This document shows positions 44,897 through 56,253 of a stretch of DNA of 64,000 nucleotides, in pieces. Position 1 is the first letter of the stretch. Each line of letters opens with the position of its first letter. The stretch is from NCBI RefSeq assembly GCF_018294505.1, contig NC_057809.1, positions 508,053,914 through 508,117,913 on the forward strand, in the 5' to 3' direction. The translations under genes were made by a program, and so were the position numbers. The stretch comes from Triticum aestivum. Lineage: Eukaryota; Streptophyta; Magnoliopsida; Poales; Poaceae. The notes beneath the pieces were generated by a model, which was given only the letters and a program-made list of their open reading frames with translations, did no database searches and had not been told where the DNA came from.

Positions 44897-47507
44897 TGTA
44901 GCGACCAGACCTCAAACAGTCTGATCTCTACACTTCAGTGTCATCCCTGGATCAGTAATGCTGACACGTACAGTACTTGAATGAATTTATAACAGAGTAG
45001 CAATCACACACTTAGTACATCGAATGTCTCAAAAGAGAACTTATTACAATAAATATGGCTTAAGGCCATCTAGTGACGATAACAGCAGAAGGCTTGGAAG
45101 ACAAGTGAGTACTTCAACTCCAACGGCATCACTGAGTATAGAACCACGACCTAAAGGCACCTTACTCGTTGTCCGAAAAGTCTACAACATGAACGTTGTA
45201 GCCCGAAACGGGTCAGCACATGGAATATGCTGGCAATGTAACACATAGAGAGTAATGAAAGAATAAGGCTAGACTACATGCATATTTGGCTGGTGGAAAG
45301 CTCTATGGTTACAGTTTTGCGTAAAGCCAATTTTTCCCTACTGCAAAGGAATAAATTTTATTTAACTATCATGGTAGTTGTTAAACATTGAGAGTGTAGA
45401 CACCCTCTCAATCCCAATTAAGCATCAACTTTTAAAAAAACCAACAATATTAATTAGAGTAACATGATGAGATTCACATGATAATCCAAGTACTAGATAC
45501 TCAAGATGTCCATAACCGGGGACACGGCTAATCATGATTAGTTTATACACTTTGCAGAGGTTTGCGCACTTTTCCCACAAGACTCGATCTCCTCCATTGG
45601 GATTCTCGCACTACATGGTGTTTGAGAAACGGATGACCGAGACATAGTCTTTCAGAAGCGCTAGCACCTTACGAACGGGTAGACCGTTACACCTACTTTC
45701 CCCTACATCTACTAGTCTACCACTGTAAGAGTTCGCATGACTTAGTCAACTATGCTAGAGCCCATAGTAGCTTGTGGCTGCACACGGAAGTTTCTAGTAT
45801 GATTGATCTCATGATCCCTTTGAGCCTGGGTGGCGGTCCATAAAGAAAAACAGGCAATCGCTGGAATACCCAGGTGCCTCAATCCACCCAGATGTGTGTT
45901 ATGGTTGCCACCTTAAATAAACCATTAATATAACAATCTCACATCTGTCATGGATACACTCACCCAATCCACATCTACTAGCATAGCATGGCAATATAAG
46001 CAACGTAGCAGTAACTCCCAAGGGTCTGATAATAAAACAGGTAATAGGTACTACCTCATCTACTTCCCAACCCACAATTTAGTCAAATCCTAATCATGCA
46101 ATGTTTGAGGATTGATCTAATGCAACAAAAACTGGGTAGTAGGAGGTATGATCAAAGTGTTACTTGCCTTGCTGATGATCCGCGAAACCTAGCGATTCGA
46201 AGTAGCAAGCGGCGCACTCCGGGTACTCTATCGCAGACAAACAAGCATACAATAAGTACTCATCTAATGCACGGGTAAAACTCAAATAAGAGATCTATCC
46301 AGAAAATTCAACTTAAGAACTCCGGTTTGCAAAAAGAATCAAATCGAATGAAGCAACGAAAGTCAAACGGCGAAAGAAACAAGCTTCATTTACTAATCTG
46401 GATCTAAGTCAAATTTTACAGAGGCAAAAACTTGTTTGAGTTGGTTAAATGGAAAGAGGGTTTCGAGATGAAACTCCAGGCGCTTGAATCGCCTGATTCT
46501 GATAAACGAGCGAAAAGTTATACTAGAACGAAAATCGGATCAGGAATCGCGATCAGAAATAATCCCGGAAAATCCGAGAAAAAGAAAAACGACGAACAGA
46601 TTAACGAACGGACGTTCCTTATCTGGAACTAAACGATGAACGCGTTCGTTAAAACGAACGAACGAGCGAACGTTCGCTAAATAAACTAAACTGAAAAAAA
46701 ACAGATCTATCTAAAAAAAGGGATCTAAAAAAACCGATCGAAAACCGGCAAAAACCGAATGGTTTTCTAGGAAAAACTGGCGGCCGTGGTGGGGTCAACC
46801 TCGGCGACGGCGGTGGGGTCCGGCGGCTCCGGCGGCGGTGGCGAGGGGCGGCGGCGGCGGGCGGCGTGGGCGGCGTGGGGCGCGGCGGCGGGGTCCGGCG
46901 GCGGGCTAGGGATAGGATTCCTGGAGGCGGCGGCTGGGCTAAACGGGCTCGGGGCGGCGCTATTTAAAGGCCCGGGCGGAGGAGTCCCGGCCGAACACGG
47001 CCCTAAGAAGGTTTCGTTTTTTTATAATTACGCACAGAAAAACAAATAAAAGAAATACTAAACGGACTCCAAAAACCCCGAAATAAATTTTCCCCGACTT
47101 CTAAAATCAAGCCGAACAGGATGAACATTTATTTGGGGCCTAAATGCAATTTTGAAAAATGCACAATTTTCCTAAATTCAAATAAAATAGCAAGTAACTC
47201 CAAAATAAAATCTTATTTGATTTTATTATTAAATCCTCAATATTTCTTTATTTTGGGAAAGTCATTTTATTCCCTCTCTCATATTTTTGAAATAGAAACA
47301 ATTGAAGATAAAATAAATAAAATCAAATGATCCTATTTTCAAAATTTGAGAAAACTCAAATATGAAAATAACGAAATCCCCAACTCTCTCTGAGGGTCCT
47401 TGAGTTGCGTAGAATTTCTAGGATCAAGCCAGAAGTAAAAATAAAAATATGATATGCATTGATGATCTAATGTATAACATTCCAAATTGAAAATTTGGGA
47501 TGTTACA
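44897..47507 (-). repeat. 3' LTR of D
   Basis: On the plus strand it starts TGTAGCGACCAGACCTC and ends TTTGGGATGTTACA. A GC-rich block (46780-46995) and a cluster of CGAACG motifs (46590-46680) lie within. The internal side reads, on the minus strand, a purine-rich tract AACGGGGTAGG. Confidence 0.94.
46780..46995. promoter_or_regulatory. GC-rich block of the D LTR, candidate promoter region
   Basis: GGC and GGGGTCCGG runs on the plus strand surround the AT-rich TATTTAAAGG at 46961-46970, the only TATA-like motif here. The other LTR has the same layout at 54790-55000 (motif 54972-54979). The motif reads well in both directions, so strand is not fixed. Confidence 0.4.
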
Positions 47508-47530
47508 AACCTACCCCGTTAAGATGAATC

Positions 47531-48073
47531 TCACCCTCGAGATTCGGGTTGGCTAGAAAATAGGTGAGGGTGGTCCTTTAGCAGTTCTTCCTCTCGCTCC
47601 CAGGTGGCTTCATCCTCGGTGTGGTGGCTCCTCTGAACTTTGCAAAACTTGATAACCTTGCTGCGGGTGACTCGGCTGGCATACTCAAGAATCTTGACTG
47701 GTTTCTCCTCATAGGTCAAATAAGTGTCCAACTGAATCGCTTCCAACGGCACTGTATCTCTCAGCGGTATATCAGCCATCTCTGCGTGGCACTTCTTCAA
47801 CTGGGAAACGTGGAATACATCGTGAACTCCTGACAATCCTTCGGGCAATTCTAACTTGTAGGCTACTTCTCCCATACGCTCCAAAACCTTGTATGGTCCT
47901 ACAAAACATGGCACTAACTTTCCCTTAACTCCAAAGCTCTTAACTCCTCGAAGTGGAGATACTCGAAGATAAACCCGGTCTCCAACTTCGTAAACTATCT
48001 CCTTGCGTTTAGAATCTGTGTAGCTCTTCTGCCTAGACTGGGCTACCTTGAGCCTATCGCGAATCAATTTCAC
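47531..48073 (-). pseudogene. D integrase C-terminus and chromodomain
   Basis: The open frame carries the integrase C-terminal part (VGDRVYLRVSPLRGVKSFG, FVGPYKVLERMGEVAYKLEL, VFHVSQLKKCH) and a chromodomain (VKILEYASRVTRSKVIKF, DEATWEREEELLKDHPHLF). Chromodomains direct such elements to heterochromatin. A stop at about 48074 separates it from the integrase core. Confidence 0.9.
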
Positions 48074-49448
48074 CTTCTATTCAGACTCCTTAATGAAATC
48101 CGGTCCAAACAACTGGCGGTCTCCAACTTCATCCCACGACAATGGGGTCCTGCACCTCCTTCTGTACAAGGCTTCGAAAGGGGCCATCTTCAAACTGGAT
48201 TGATAACTGTTGTTGTAAGAAAACTCTGCATATGGAAAATTGTCGTCCCAACTAGATCCGTAATCTAGCGCGCAAGCTCTCAACATATCCTCCAAAATAT
48301 GATCGACTCTCTCGGTCTATCCATATGTCTGCGGGTGAAAAGTTGTACTGAACTCTAGCCTAGTACCCAAAGTTTCGTGCAACTGATTCCAGAACTTTGA
48401 GGTAAACTGGGTTCCTCTATCTGATACTCCTGGGAACTCCATGCAGACATACTATCCTGGTCATGTATATCTTTGCCAACTTAGCACTGGTGTAGGTAGT
48501 CTTCACTGGGATGAAATGAGCTACCTTTGTCAAACGATCAACTACAACCCAAATCGACTCATAGCCTGAACGAGTTCTGGGCAATCCCGTAATAAAATCC
48601 ATGCCTAGCTTATCCCACTTCCATTCGGGTATCGGCAATGGCTGTAACAATCCTGCTGGCTTCTGATGCTCTGCCTTTACTCTCTGACATACATCACAAA
48701 TTGCTACATACTCTGCAATATCCTTCTTCATTCCGGTCCACCAGAAAGTATCCTTCAAATCCAAATACATCTTGGTATTTCCTGGATGAATCGAATATGG
48801 TGAATCATGGGCCTCTTGCAGAATTAACTTCCTGATCTCCGGGTCACTGGGCACATAAACACGATCTTCGAACCATAGGGTATCGTGCTCATCCTCACGA
48901 AATCCTTTAACTTTTCCTTTGCCCATCTTCTTTATAGAGGCAATCTCCTTGTCAGTCTTCTGAGCTTCTCTGCTCTTATCCATCAAAGTAGACTGAATCT
49001 CCAATGCTGCTACATAGCCTCTCGGAACTATCTCCAAACATAACTCACGAAGGTCCTCGGCTAATTCCTTCGGTAAATCTCCCGACATTAGTGTGTTGAC
49101 ATGGCTCTTACGGCTCAATGCGTCAGCTACTACGTTATCCTTTCCAGGATGATAATGCAATCTCATGTCATAATCCTTGATGAGCTCTAACCATCTTCTT
49201 TGCCTGAGATTTAGCTCCTTCTGCGTGAAAATGTACTTCAAACTCTTGTGATCCGTGTACACTTCACAATGGTTTCCAATGAGAAAATGTCTCCAAGTCT
49301 TTAATGCATGTACTACAGCTGCTAACTCCAAATCATGTGTGGCATAATTTAACTCATGAGGCTTAAGCTGTCGTGAGGCATATGAAACAACTCTTCCCTC
49401 CTGCATAAGCACAGCTCCAAGTCCTCGACGTGAAGCGTCGCAATACAC
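48074..49448 (-). pseudogene. D RNase H and integrase core
   Basis: RNase H shows [32 protein letters not shown] and [11 protein letters not shown]. The integrase zinc part shows [20 protein letters not shown] and the core [13 protein letters not shown]. After a frame change near 48420 the core continues with a TAG near 48320. The part at 48077-48295 (MEDMLRACALDYGSSWDD) includes the last helix of the core. These breaks make the enzyme inactive. Confidence 0.88.
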
Positions 49449-49463
49449 CTCATAATCCTTGTT

Positions 49464-50990
49464 CTAATCCGGCAAAATCAACACTGGTGATGTAACCAAA
49501 TGTTTCTTCAACTCTTGGAAACTGGCCTCACATTCCTCAGTCCATATGAACTTGGTATCCTTCTTCAACAACTCTGTCATAGGCTTCGCAATCTTCGAGA
49601 AATTTTCAATGAATCTCCAATAGTATCCTGCAAGTCCCAGAAAACTCCGGATTTCTCCAACTGTTGTTGGGGCTTCCCAATTTGTCACAGTGTTAACCTT
49701 GGTGGGATCTACTGCTATGCCTTCTCCGGATATAACGTGTCCGAGGAATCCAACTTCCTTCAACCAAAACTCACATTTGCTAAACTTGGCATATAACTGA
49801 TGTTCTCTAAGCTTCCCAAGTACCAAACGCAAATGCTCCTTATGCTCCTCTTCATTCTTCGAGTAAACCAGAATATCATCAATGACACTACGATGAACTT
49901 ATCCAAAAACTCCATAAACACTTTGTTCATCATGTTCATAAAATAGGCAGGTGCGTTAGTCAGACCAAATGACATAACAGTATATTCGTACAGCCCATAC
50001 CTGGTGGTAAAAGCCGTCTTAGGTATATCCTGTTCTCGAATCTTCAACTGATGGTATCCTGATCGCAGATCGATCTTGTAAAATATCTTGGCTCCTTGCA
50101 ATCGATCAAACAGATCATTGATCATCGGTAGTGGGTACTTGTTCTTGATTGTTACTTCATTCAATCCTCGATAATCGACAACCATCCTTAACGATCCATC
50201 CTTCTTTTCCACTAGAATTACTGGCGATCCCCAAGTCGAAGAACTTGGGTGAATATAATATTTATCTAGTAACTCTTTAATCTGCTTCTTAATCTCCTCC
50301 AAATCCTTTGTGGGAATCCTGTATGGTCTCTTAGATATTGGCCATGTGCCTGGCAAAAGCTCAATAAAAAACTCAATGTCTCTATCCGGTGGCATGCCTC
50401 GCAACTCCTCTAGAAATACATTAGGAAAATCCCTTACCACCGGTACTTCCTCCTGTACAACTCCTGTTAGGGAATTTACTTGAGTCCTCTTAGGCACATG
50501 TCGGGATACATACTTGATCTTTCTTCCCTCTGGGGTGGTAAGCAAAATCGACTTACTGGCGCAATCGATGTTTCCTCCATACATCGACAACCAATCCATA
50601 CCTAGAATTACATCCAAACCTTGTGATTCCAAAATGATCAAATCCGAGGGAAACACATGCCTACCTATACTCAATGGCACTTGAAAACACCCTCGACTGG
50701 CCATATACTCCGCTCCCGGTGAGCTTACTAGCATAGGTGTTGTAAGAACCTTGGTGGGCAGGTTATACTTATCCACAAATCCCCGTGAGATGTATGAATG
50801 CGATGCACCAGTATCAAAAAGAACGATTGTAGTAAAAGACTTAACCAAAACTTACCAATTACTGCATCCAGCTGCTCTTCAACCTCCTCCACGTTAACGT
50901 GGTTCACTTGTCCCCTATTGAAAGGGTTCGACTTCTTCCCCGAGCTTCCATTGCCATTTCCATTCTGGGATTCAGGACATTCATTAGCAT
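49464..50990 (-). pseudogene. D protease and reverse transcriptase
   Basis: Protease shows [13 protein letters not shown] and [13 protein letters not shown] shows [51 protein letters not shown] and [16 protein letters not shown] one-base loss lies just before the catalytic aspartates, near 49880, so the frame ends wrongly. A second frame (49832-49464) carries [15 protein letters not shown] and [15 protein letters not shown] is interrupted at its active site. Confidence 0.9.
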
Positions 50991-51016
50991 AATGTCCGGT
51001 CTTCTGACACTTAAAG
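50970..51016 (-). other. D gag zinc knuckle
   Basis: The minus strand encodes CFKCQKTGHYANEC, a C-x2-C-x4-H-x4-C RNA-binding knuckle between gag and protease. Confidence 0.9.
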
Positions 51017-51029
51017 CAAGTGACTTAGC

Positions 51030-51899
51030 TCATGTCTCTCTTGGCTGGGGTTGATGGGTTGGTACGGTTCTGGCCGTTGCTTCCTCCATTCCCATTACCA
51101 ATCTTGGGACCATTATGATTGTGCGAGCTTCCTCCCCCATGGGTATGCTGAAAAGGTCCTCCCGGTTTAGGGGTAAAACACAGCTTCTGCTGCACTCCAG
51201 AATTGTACTTCCCTTGTCCATACTTCCTCTTATGTTCTCAATCTGCTGTTGCTTCCCTTCAATCATAAGAGCACGATCTACCAACTCCTGGTAGTTATTG
51301 AAGCTTGCTACCATCAACTGCATGCTCAACTCATCATTCAGTCCTTCCAGAAACTTCTCCTGCTTGGCTGCATCCGTAGCAACATCATCTGGGGCATAAC
51401 GTGCTAGCTTACTAAAGTCATCCACATACTGGCCAACTGTCCGTCCTCCTTGGCGTAAGTTGCAAAACTCACGCTTCTTCATGGCCATAGCTCCTGCTAA
51501 AACATGAGCAGTACGGAAAGCCTGCTGAAACTGGTCCCATGTGACAGTGTCGATAGGGTAAGTGGCTGTGAAATTCTCCCACCATGATGCTGCGGGTCCT
51601 TCAAGCTGATGTGCGGCAAATTTCACCTTTTCCGCATCTGTGCATCCTGTCGTGGTCAACTCCCTTGCTGTCTTGCGGAGCCAATCAACTGCTACTATAG
51701 GCTCGGTGCTACTAGAGAACACCGGCGGATTCAACCTAAGAAAACGGGTTAAGTGTTCAACAGGTGGTGGTGGTGGTGGGTTGTTGTTGTTCCACTGATT
51801 CTGATTCTGGACTAGCAACCGCATCAATGTATTCTGCTGCTCGATCAACTGAGTGAGCTCTGGTGGGAAAGTAAATCCGGGGTCACGTCTCGGAGGCAT
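51030..51899 (-). pseudogene. D gag
   Basis: ATG at 51899 (MPPRRDPGFTFPPELTQL). Residues about 60-200 form the gag domain (AAHQLEGPAASWWENFTATY, FRTAHVLAGAMAMKKREFC, QEKFLEGLNDELSMQL), typical of chromoviruses. A frame change near 51230 alters the C-terminal part. The zinc knuckle lies downstream in a different frame. Confidence 0.88.
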
Positions 51900-52096
51900 C
51901 TGATGGGTTTAGAAAAGATGAGATTTAAGAATAGAGAGAGGTCTAGAGAGAAAACACTACACATATGCACATGAGGCAAAGGCAAACAATTCACTTCATT
52001 CAATCAATAAAGGGCATACAATCGGTCTAACTATCTCAAAAGTGCTCGGACTACTCTATTTACATGGGGAAATACTACTACTGATGGGGTGGTCTA
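51900..52096 (-). other. D stretch between pre-gag frame and gag
   Basis: About 200 bases of AT-rich leader without a frame lie between the two coding units. Confidence 0.5.
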
Positions 52097-52840
52097 CTAG
52101 AAATATTCTTCGGTTGCAGACTCCATGATATCTGCTCTAGCTTCATCAACATAGTCATCATCGCTATCATCTGGGTCCGAGTCGGTGTCGTCGATGATGA
52201 TGTAGTCTTCCGGGCGAATCTCCTTGGGTTCTTCGTCTTCTTCTACTAGTGTAGGGTCTCCCATGAATATTTAGATCTTCTTGATCAGGTCATAATTCTT
52301 CTCCACTAATACTTCGATTTCCTCCATGTAATCTTCACATGTGGCCTTGAGTTCTTCGTCCAGTTCCATGGTTCTTGTCCTCGCCTTCTTCAGATATATC
52401 ATGTTTGCGCACATCTGGTTCTCCTGACGTCGAATGTGCTAGTTTAACTCGTGGATGAAAGCTACGATTGATCTATCCTTCTTGGTGCTGATCATCTCCC
52501 AGTGCTCATCTCAGCGCCCACAAATCTGGTAGATAGTATCCTTCATATCATTGTGGTAAACTTCTCCAATACGTCCCATGGCGATGTGAGCTGCCATGCT
52601 TTTTCCTAGACTCCAGGTTGGTGCATCAAAGGAAAACTCTATGGGCTCAGTGACTGGCGTGAACGTCCTTCCTGGAACTTGAACTTGAATCATCCAGCGC
52701 TCCTCTTCAGGTAAAGTGGCGTCGTAGGTTCCGGTGAAGCTTGGTACTCCGATGTTCAGGTATCTAGCGACTTCCTTCAAGTGGCGTCCAAAGGGTGTAT
52801 CTTCATCCGGTTGCGTGAACTTGTTCCTTGCATCCGCCAT
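52097..52840 (-). pseudogene. D pre-gag reading frame
   Basis: One frame of 247 codons starts at ATG 52840 (MADARNKFTQPDEDTPFGRH) upstream of gag and ends TAG at 52097-52099. Three single-codon stops interrupt it: TGA near 52508, TAG near 52442 and TAA near 52276. The first 110 residues look like a folded domain (WMIQVQVPGRTFTPVTEPIE, SLGKSMAAHIAMGRIGEVYH), followed by helical and very acidic parts (DTDSDPDDSDDDYVDEA). I do not recognise the family. It lies between the primer site and gag. It may encode an accessory protein of this element group. Confidence 0.7.
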
Positions 52841-52908
52841 CCTAAAAGAGTAGAGTGAATAGTGATCTAGGGCTTTAGCTTAGTGGTCGTGTCCTACAGT
52901 CAGTGTGT

Positions 52909-52920
52909 GCTCTGATACCA
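52909..52920 (-). other. primer binding site of D (initiator tRNA-Met)
   Basis: On the minus strand TGGTATCAGAGC follows the LTR end by three bases. This is the usual sequence complementary to plant initiator tRNA-Met. Confidence 0.92.
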
Positions 52921-52923
52921 TCT

Positions 52924-55517
52924 TGTAGTGACCAGACCTCAAACATTCTGATCTCTGCACTTCAGTGTCATCCCTGGATCAGTAATGCTAACACGCACAA
53001 TACTTAAATGGATTTATAACAGAGTAGCAATCACACACTTAGTACATCGAATGTCTCAAAAGAGAACTTATTACAATAAATATGGTTTAAGGCCATCTAG
53101 TGACGTTAACAGCGGAAGGCTTGGAAGATAAGTGAGTCCATCAACTCCAACGGCATCACTAAGTATAGAACCACGACCTAAAGGCACCTTACTCGTCGTC
53201 TGAAAAGTCCACAACATGAACGTTGCAGCCCGAAACGGGTCAGCACATGGAATATGCTAGCAATGTAACACATAGAGAGTAATGAAAGAATAAGGCTAGA
53301 CTACATGCATATTTGGCTGGTGGAAAGCTCTATGGTTACAGTTTTGTGTAAAGCCAATTTTTCCCTACTGCAAAGGAATAAATTTTATTTAACTATCATG
53401 GTAGTTGTTAAACATTGAGAGTGTAGACACCCTCTCAATCCCAATTAAGCATCAACTTAAAAAACAACAATATTAATTAGAGTAACATGATGAGATTCAC
53501 ATGATAATCCAAGTACTAGATACTCAAGATGTCCATAACCAGGGACACGCCTAATCATGATTAGTTTATACACTCTCCAGAGGTTTGCGCACTTTTCCCC
53601 ACAAGACTCGATCTCCTCCGTTGGGATTCTCGCACTACATGGTGTTTGAGAAACGGATGACCGAGACATAGTCTTTTAGAAGCGCTAGCACCTTACGAAC
53701 GGGTAGACCGTTACACCTACTTTCCCTTACATCTGCTAGTCTACCACTGTAAGAGTTCGCACGACTTAGTCAACTATGCTACAGCCCATAGTAGCTTGTG
53801 GCTGCACACGGAAGTTTCTAGTATGATTGATCTCATGATCCCTTTGAGCCTGGGTGGCGATCAATAAAGAAAAACAAGCAATCGCTGGAATACCCAGGTG
53901 CCTCAATCCAGCCAGATGTGTGTTTAAGTTGCCACCTTAAATAAACCATTAATATAACAATCTCACATCTTTCATGGATACACTCACCCAATCCACGTCT
54001 ACTAGCATAGCATGGCAATATAAGCAACGTAGCAGTAACTCCCAAGGGTTTGATAATAAAACTGGTAATAGGTACTACCTCATCTACTTCCCAACCCACA
54101 ATTTAATCAGATCCTAATCATGCAATGTTTGAGGATTGATCTAATGCAATAAAAACTGGGTAGTGGGAGGTATGATCAAAGTGTTACTTGCCTTGCTGAT
54201 GATCCGCGAAACCTAGCAATTCGAAGTAGCAAGCGGCGCACTCCGGGTACTCTATCGCAGACAAACAAGCATACAATCAGTACTCATCTAATGCACGGGT
54301 AAAACTCAAATAAGAGATCTAACCAGAAAATTCAACTTAAGAACTCTGGTTTGCAAAAAGAATCAAATCGAACGAAGCAACGAAAGTCAAACGGCGAAAG
54401 AAACAAGCTTCGTTTACTAATCTGGATCTAAGTCAAATTTTACAGAGGCAAAAACTTGTTTGAGTTGGTTAAATGGAAAGAGGGTTTCGAGACGAAACTC
54501 CAGGCGCTTGAATTGCCTGATTCCGATAAACGAGCGAAAAGTTATACTAGAACGAAAATCGGATCAGGAATCGTGATCAGAAATAATCGCGGAAAATCCA
54601 AGAAAAAGAAAAACGACGAACAGATTAACGAACGAATGTTTGTTATACGGAACTAAACGATGAACGCGTTCGCTAAAACGAACAAACGAGCGAACGCTTG
54701 CTAAATAAACTAAACCGAAAAAACCGATCTATCTAAAAAACGGATCTAAAAACTGATCGAAACCGGCGAAAACCGAACGGTTTTCTAGGAAAAACCGGCG
54801 GCGGCGGCGGGGTCAACCTCGGCGACGGCGGCGGGGTCCGGCGGCGGCGGGCGGCGTGGGCGGCATGGGGCGCGGTGGCGGGGTCCGGTGGCTGCGGCGC
54901 GCGACGGCGGCGGCGGGCTAGGGTTAGGGTCCTGGCGGCGGCCGCTGGGCTAAACGGGCTCGGGGCGGCGCTATTTAAAGGCCCGGCCGGAGGAGTCCCG
55001 ACCGAACACGGCCCAAAGTCGGTTTCGTTTTTTAATAATTATGCACAGAAAAACAAATAAAAGAATCATAAACGGACTCCAAAAATCCCGAAATAAATTT
55101 TGCCCGACTTCTAAAATCAAGCCGAACATGATGAACATTTATTTGGGGCCTAAATGCAATTTTGGAAAACGCGCATTTTTCCTAAATTCAAATAAAATAG
55201 CAAATAACTCCAAAATAAAATCTTATTTGATTTTACTATTAAATCCTCAACATTTCTTTATTTTGGGGAAGTCATTTTATTCCCTCTCTCATATTTTTGA
55301 AATAGAAATAATTGAAGATAATATAAATAAAATCAAATGATCCTATTTTCAAAATTTGAGAAAACTCAAATATGAAAATAACGAAATCCCCAACTCTCTC
55401 CGAGGGTCCTTGAGTTGCTTAGAATTTCTAGGATCAAGCCAGAAGCAAAAATAAAAATATGATATGCATTGATGATCTATTGTATAACATTCCAAATTGA
55501 AAATTTGGGATGTTACA
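52924..55517 (-). repeat. 5' LTR of D
   Basis: It starts TGTAGTGACCAGACCTC on the plus strand and ends GGGATGTTACA. It differs from the other LTR at about 16 of the first 240 bases by eye. Confidence 0.94.
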
Positions 55518-56059
55518 ATAAAAGTTTTGTATGATCATCCAAAGATTTAACCCATGAGTTGGGCAATTCCTTAGCATCATTTTCATCCTTTCCTAAGATT
55601 GTGCAATATGCTCATGTTCAAGTTGCTTGAAATTCATGATCTGGGTTCTAAGGGAAATAATTTTTGTGGGCGGAAAATACTTAGTGATAAAAGCATATTT
55701 GCACTTTTCCAAGAATCGATACTATTGCGAGGCAAAGATGAGAACCAAATTTTTGCAGAATCACGCAAAGAAAACGAAAATAATTTCATCTTCACAACAG
55801 CATTGTCCACATCTTTTTTATTTTGCATATCGCATAATTCCACGATGGTATTAAGATGGGACACGGCATCCTCATTAGGAGTACCCGAAAATTGATCTTT
55901 CATAACGAGATTCCACAAAGCAGTATTAATATCACAAGACTCCGCACTAGCGGCAGGAGGAGCAAGCGGAATGCCAATAAAATCATTGTTGTTGGTATTT
56001 GAGAAATCATATAACTTGGTGTTCTCTTGAGTCACGATGACCACACAATAAGATTGCAC
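55518..56059 (-). pseudogene. B gag N-terminal part
   Basis: The frame carries TQENTKLYDFSNTNNNDF and KMKLFSFSLRDSAKIWFSSL, matching A gag. The original start codon position (56033-56035) reads GTG, so the start appears lost. A one-base loss after SIDSW shifts the frame, and D splits the gene at 55517. Confidence 0.85.
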
Positions 56060-56224
56060 TCAAAAACAGATCCGGCAAGAAAATGACGAACAGAAAAAGA
56101 GGGGCGAATAAAATGGAAATTTTTTGTGAAGTGGGGGAGAGGAAAACGAGAGGCAAAATGGCAAATAATGTAAATTGCAAGGAGATGAGATTTTGATTAG
56201 GAACCTGGTATATGTTGAAGATCC

Positions 56225-56242
56225 TCCCCGGCAACGGCGCCA
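56225..56242 (-). other. primer binding site of B (tRNA-Asp)
   Basis: On the minus strand it reads TGGCGCCGTTGCCGGGGA, identical to the site in A. Confidence 0.9.
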
Positions 56243-56253
56243 GAAATTCCTTT

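Larger units (their letters stand above)
44897..55517 (-). mobile_element. Tekay-type chromovirus D (Ty3/Gypsy)
   Basis: LTRs of 2611 and 2594 bp (44897-47507, 52924-55517) are flanked by the exact duplication ATAAA (44892-44896 and 55518-55522). On the minus strand lie a pre-gag frame, gag with a CCHC knuckle, protease, RT, RNase H, integrase and a chromodomain. The primer site fits initiator tRNA-Met. Several stops and frame changes make it inactive. Triticeae relatives would be the Laura or Wilma group, a name unverified. It interrupts B gag. Confidence 0.92.

Noticed and set aside
46786..47049. Open frame rich in glycine, alanine and arginine in the D LTR
   Set aside because: It is produced by GGC repeats of the GC-rich block. 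The other LTR has only a shorter, different version, and no domain is seen.
52909..52920. tRNA-like fragments at primer sites (also 11569-11586 and 56225-56242)
   Set aside because: They are short complements of tRNA 3' ends used as primer binding sites. No tRNA gene surrounds them.
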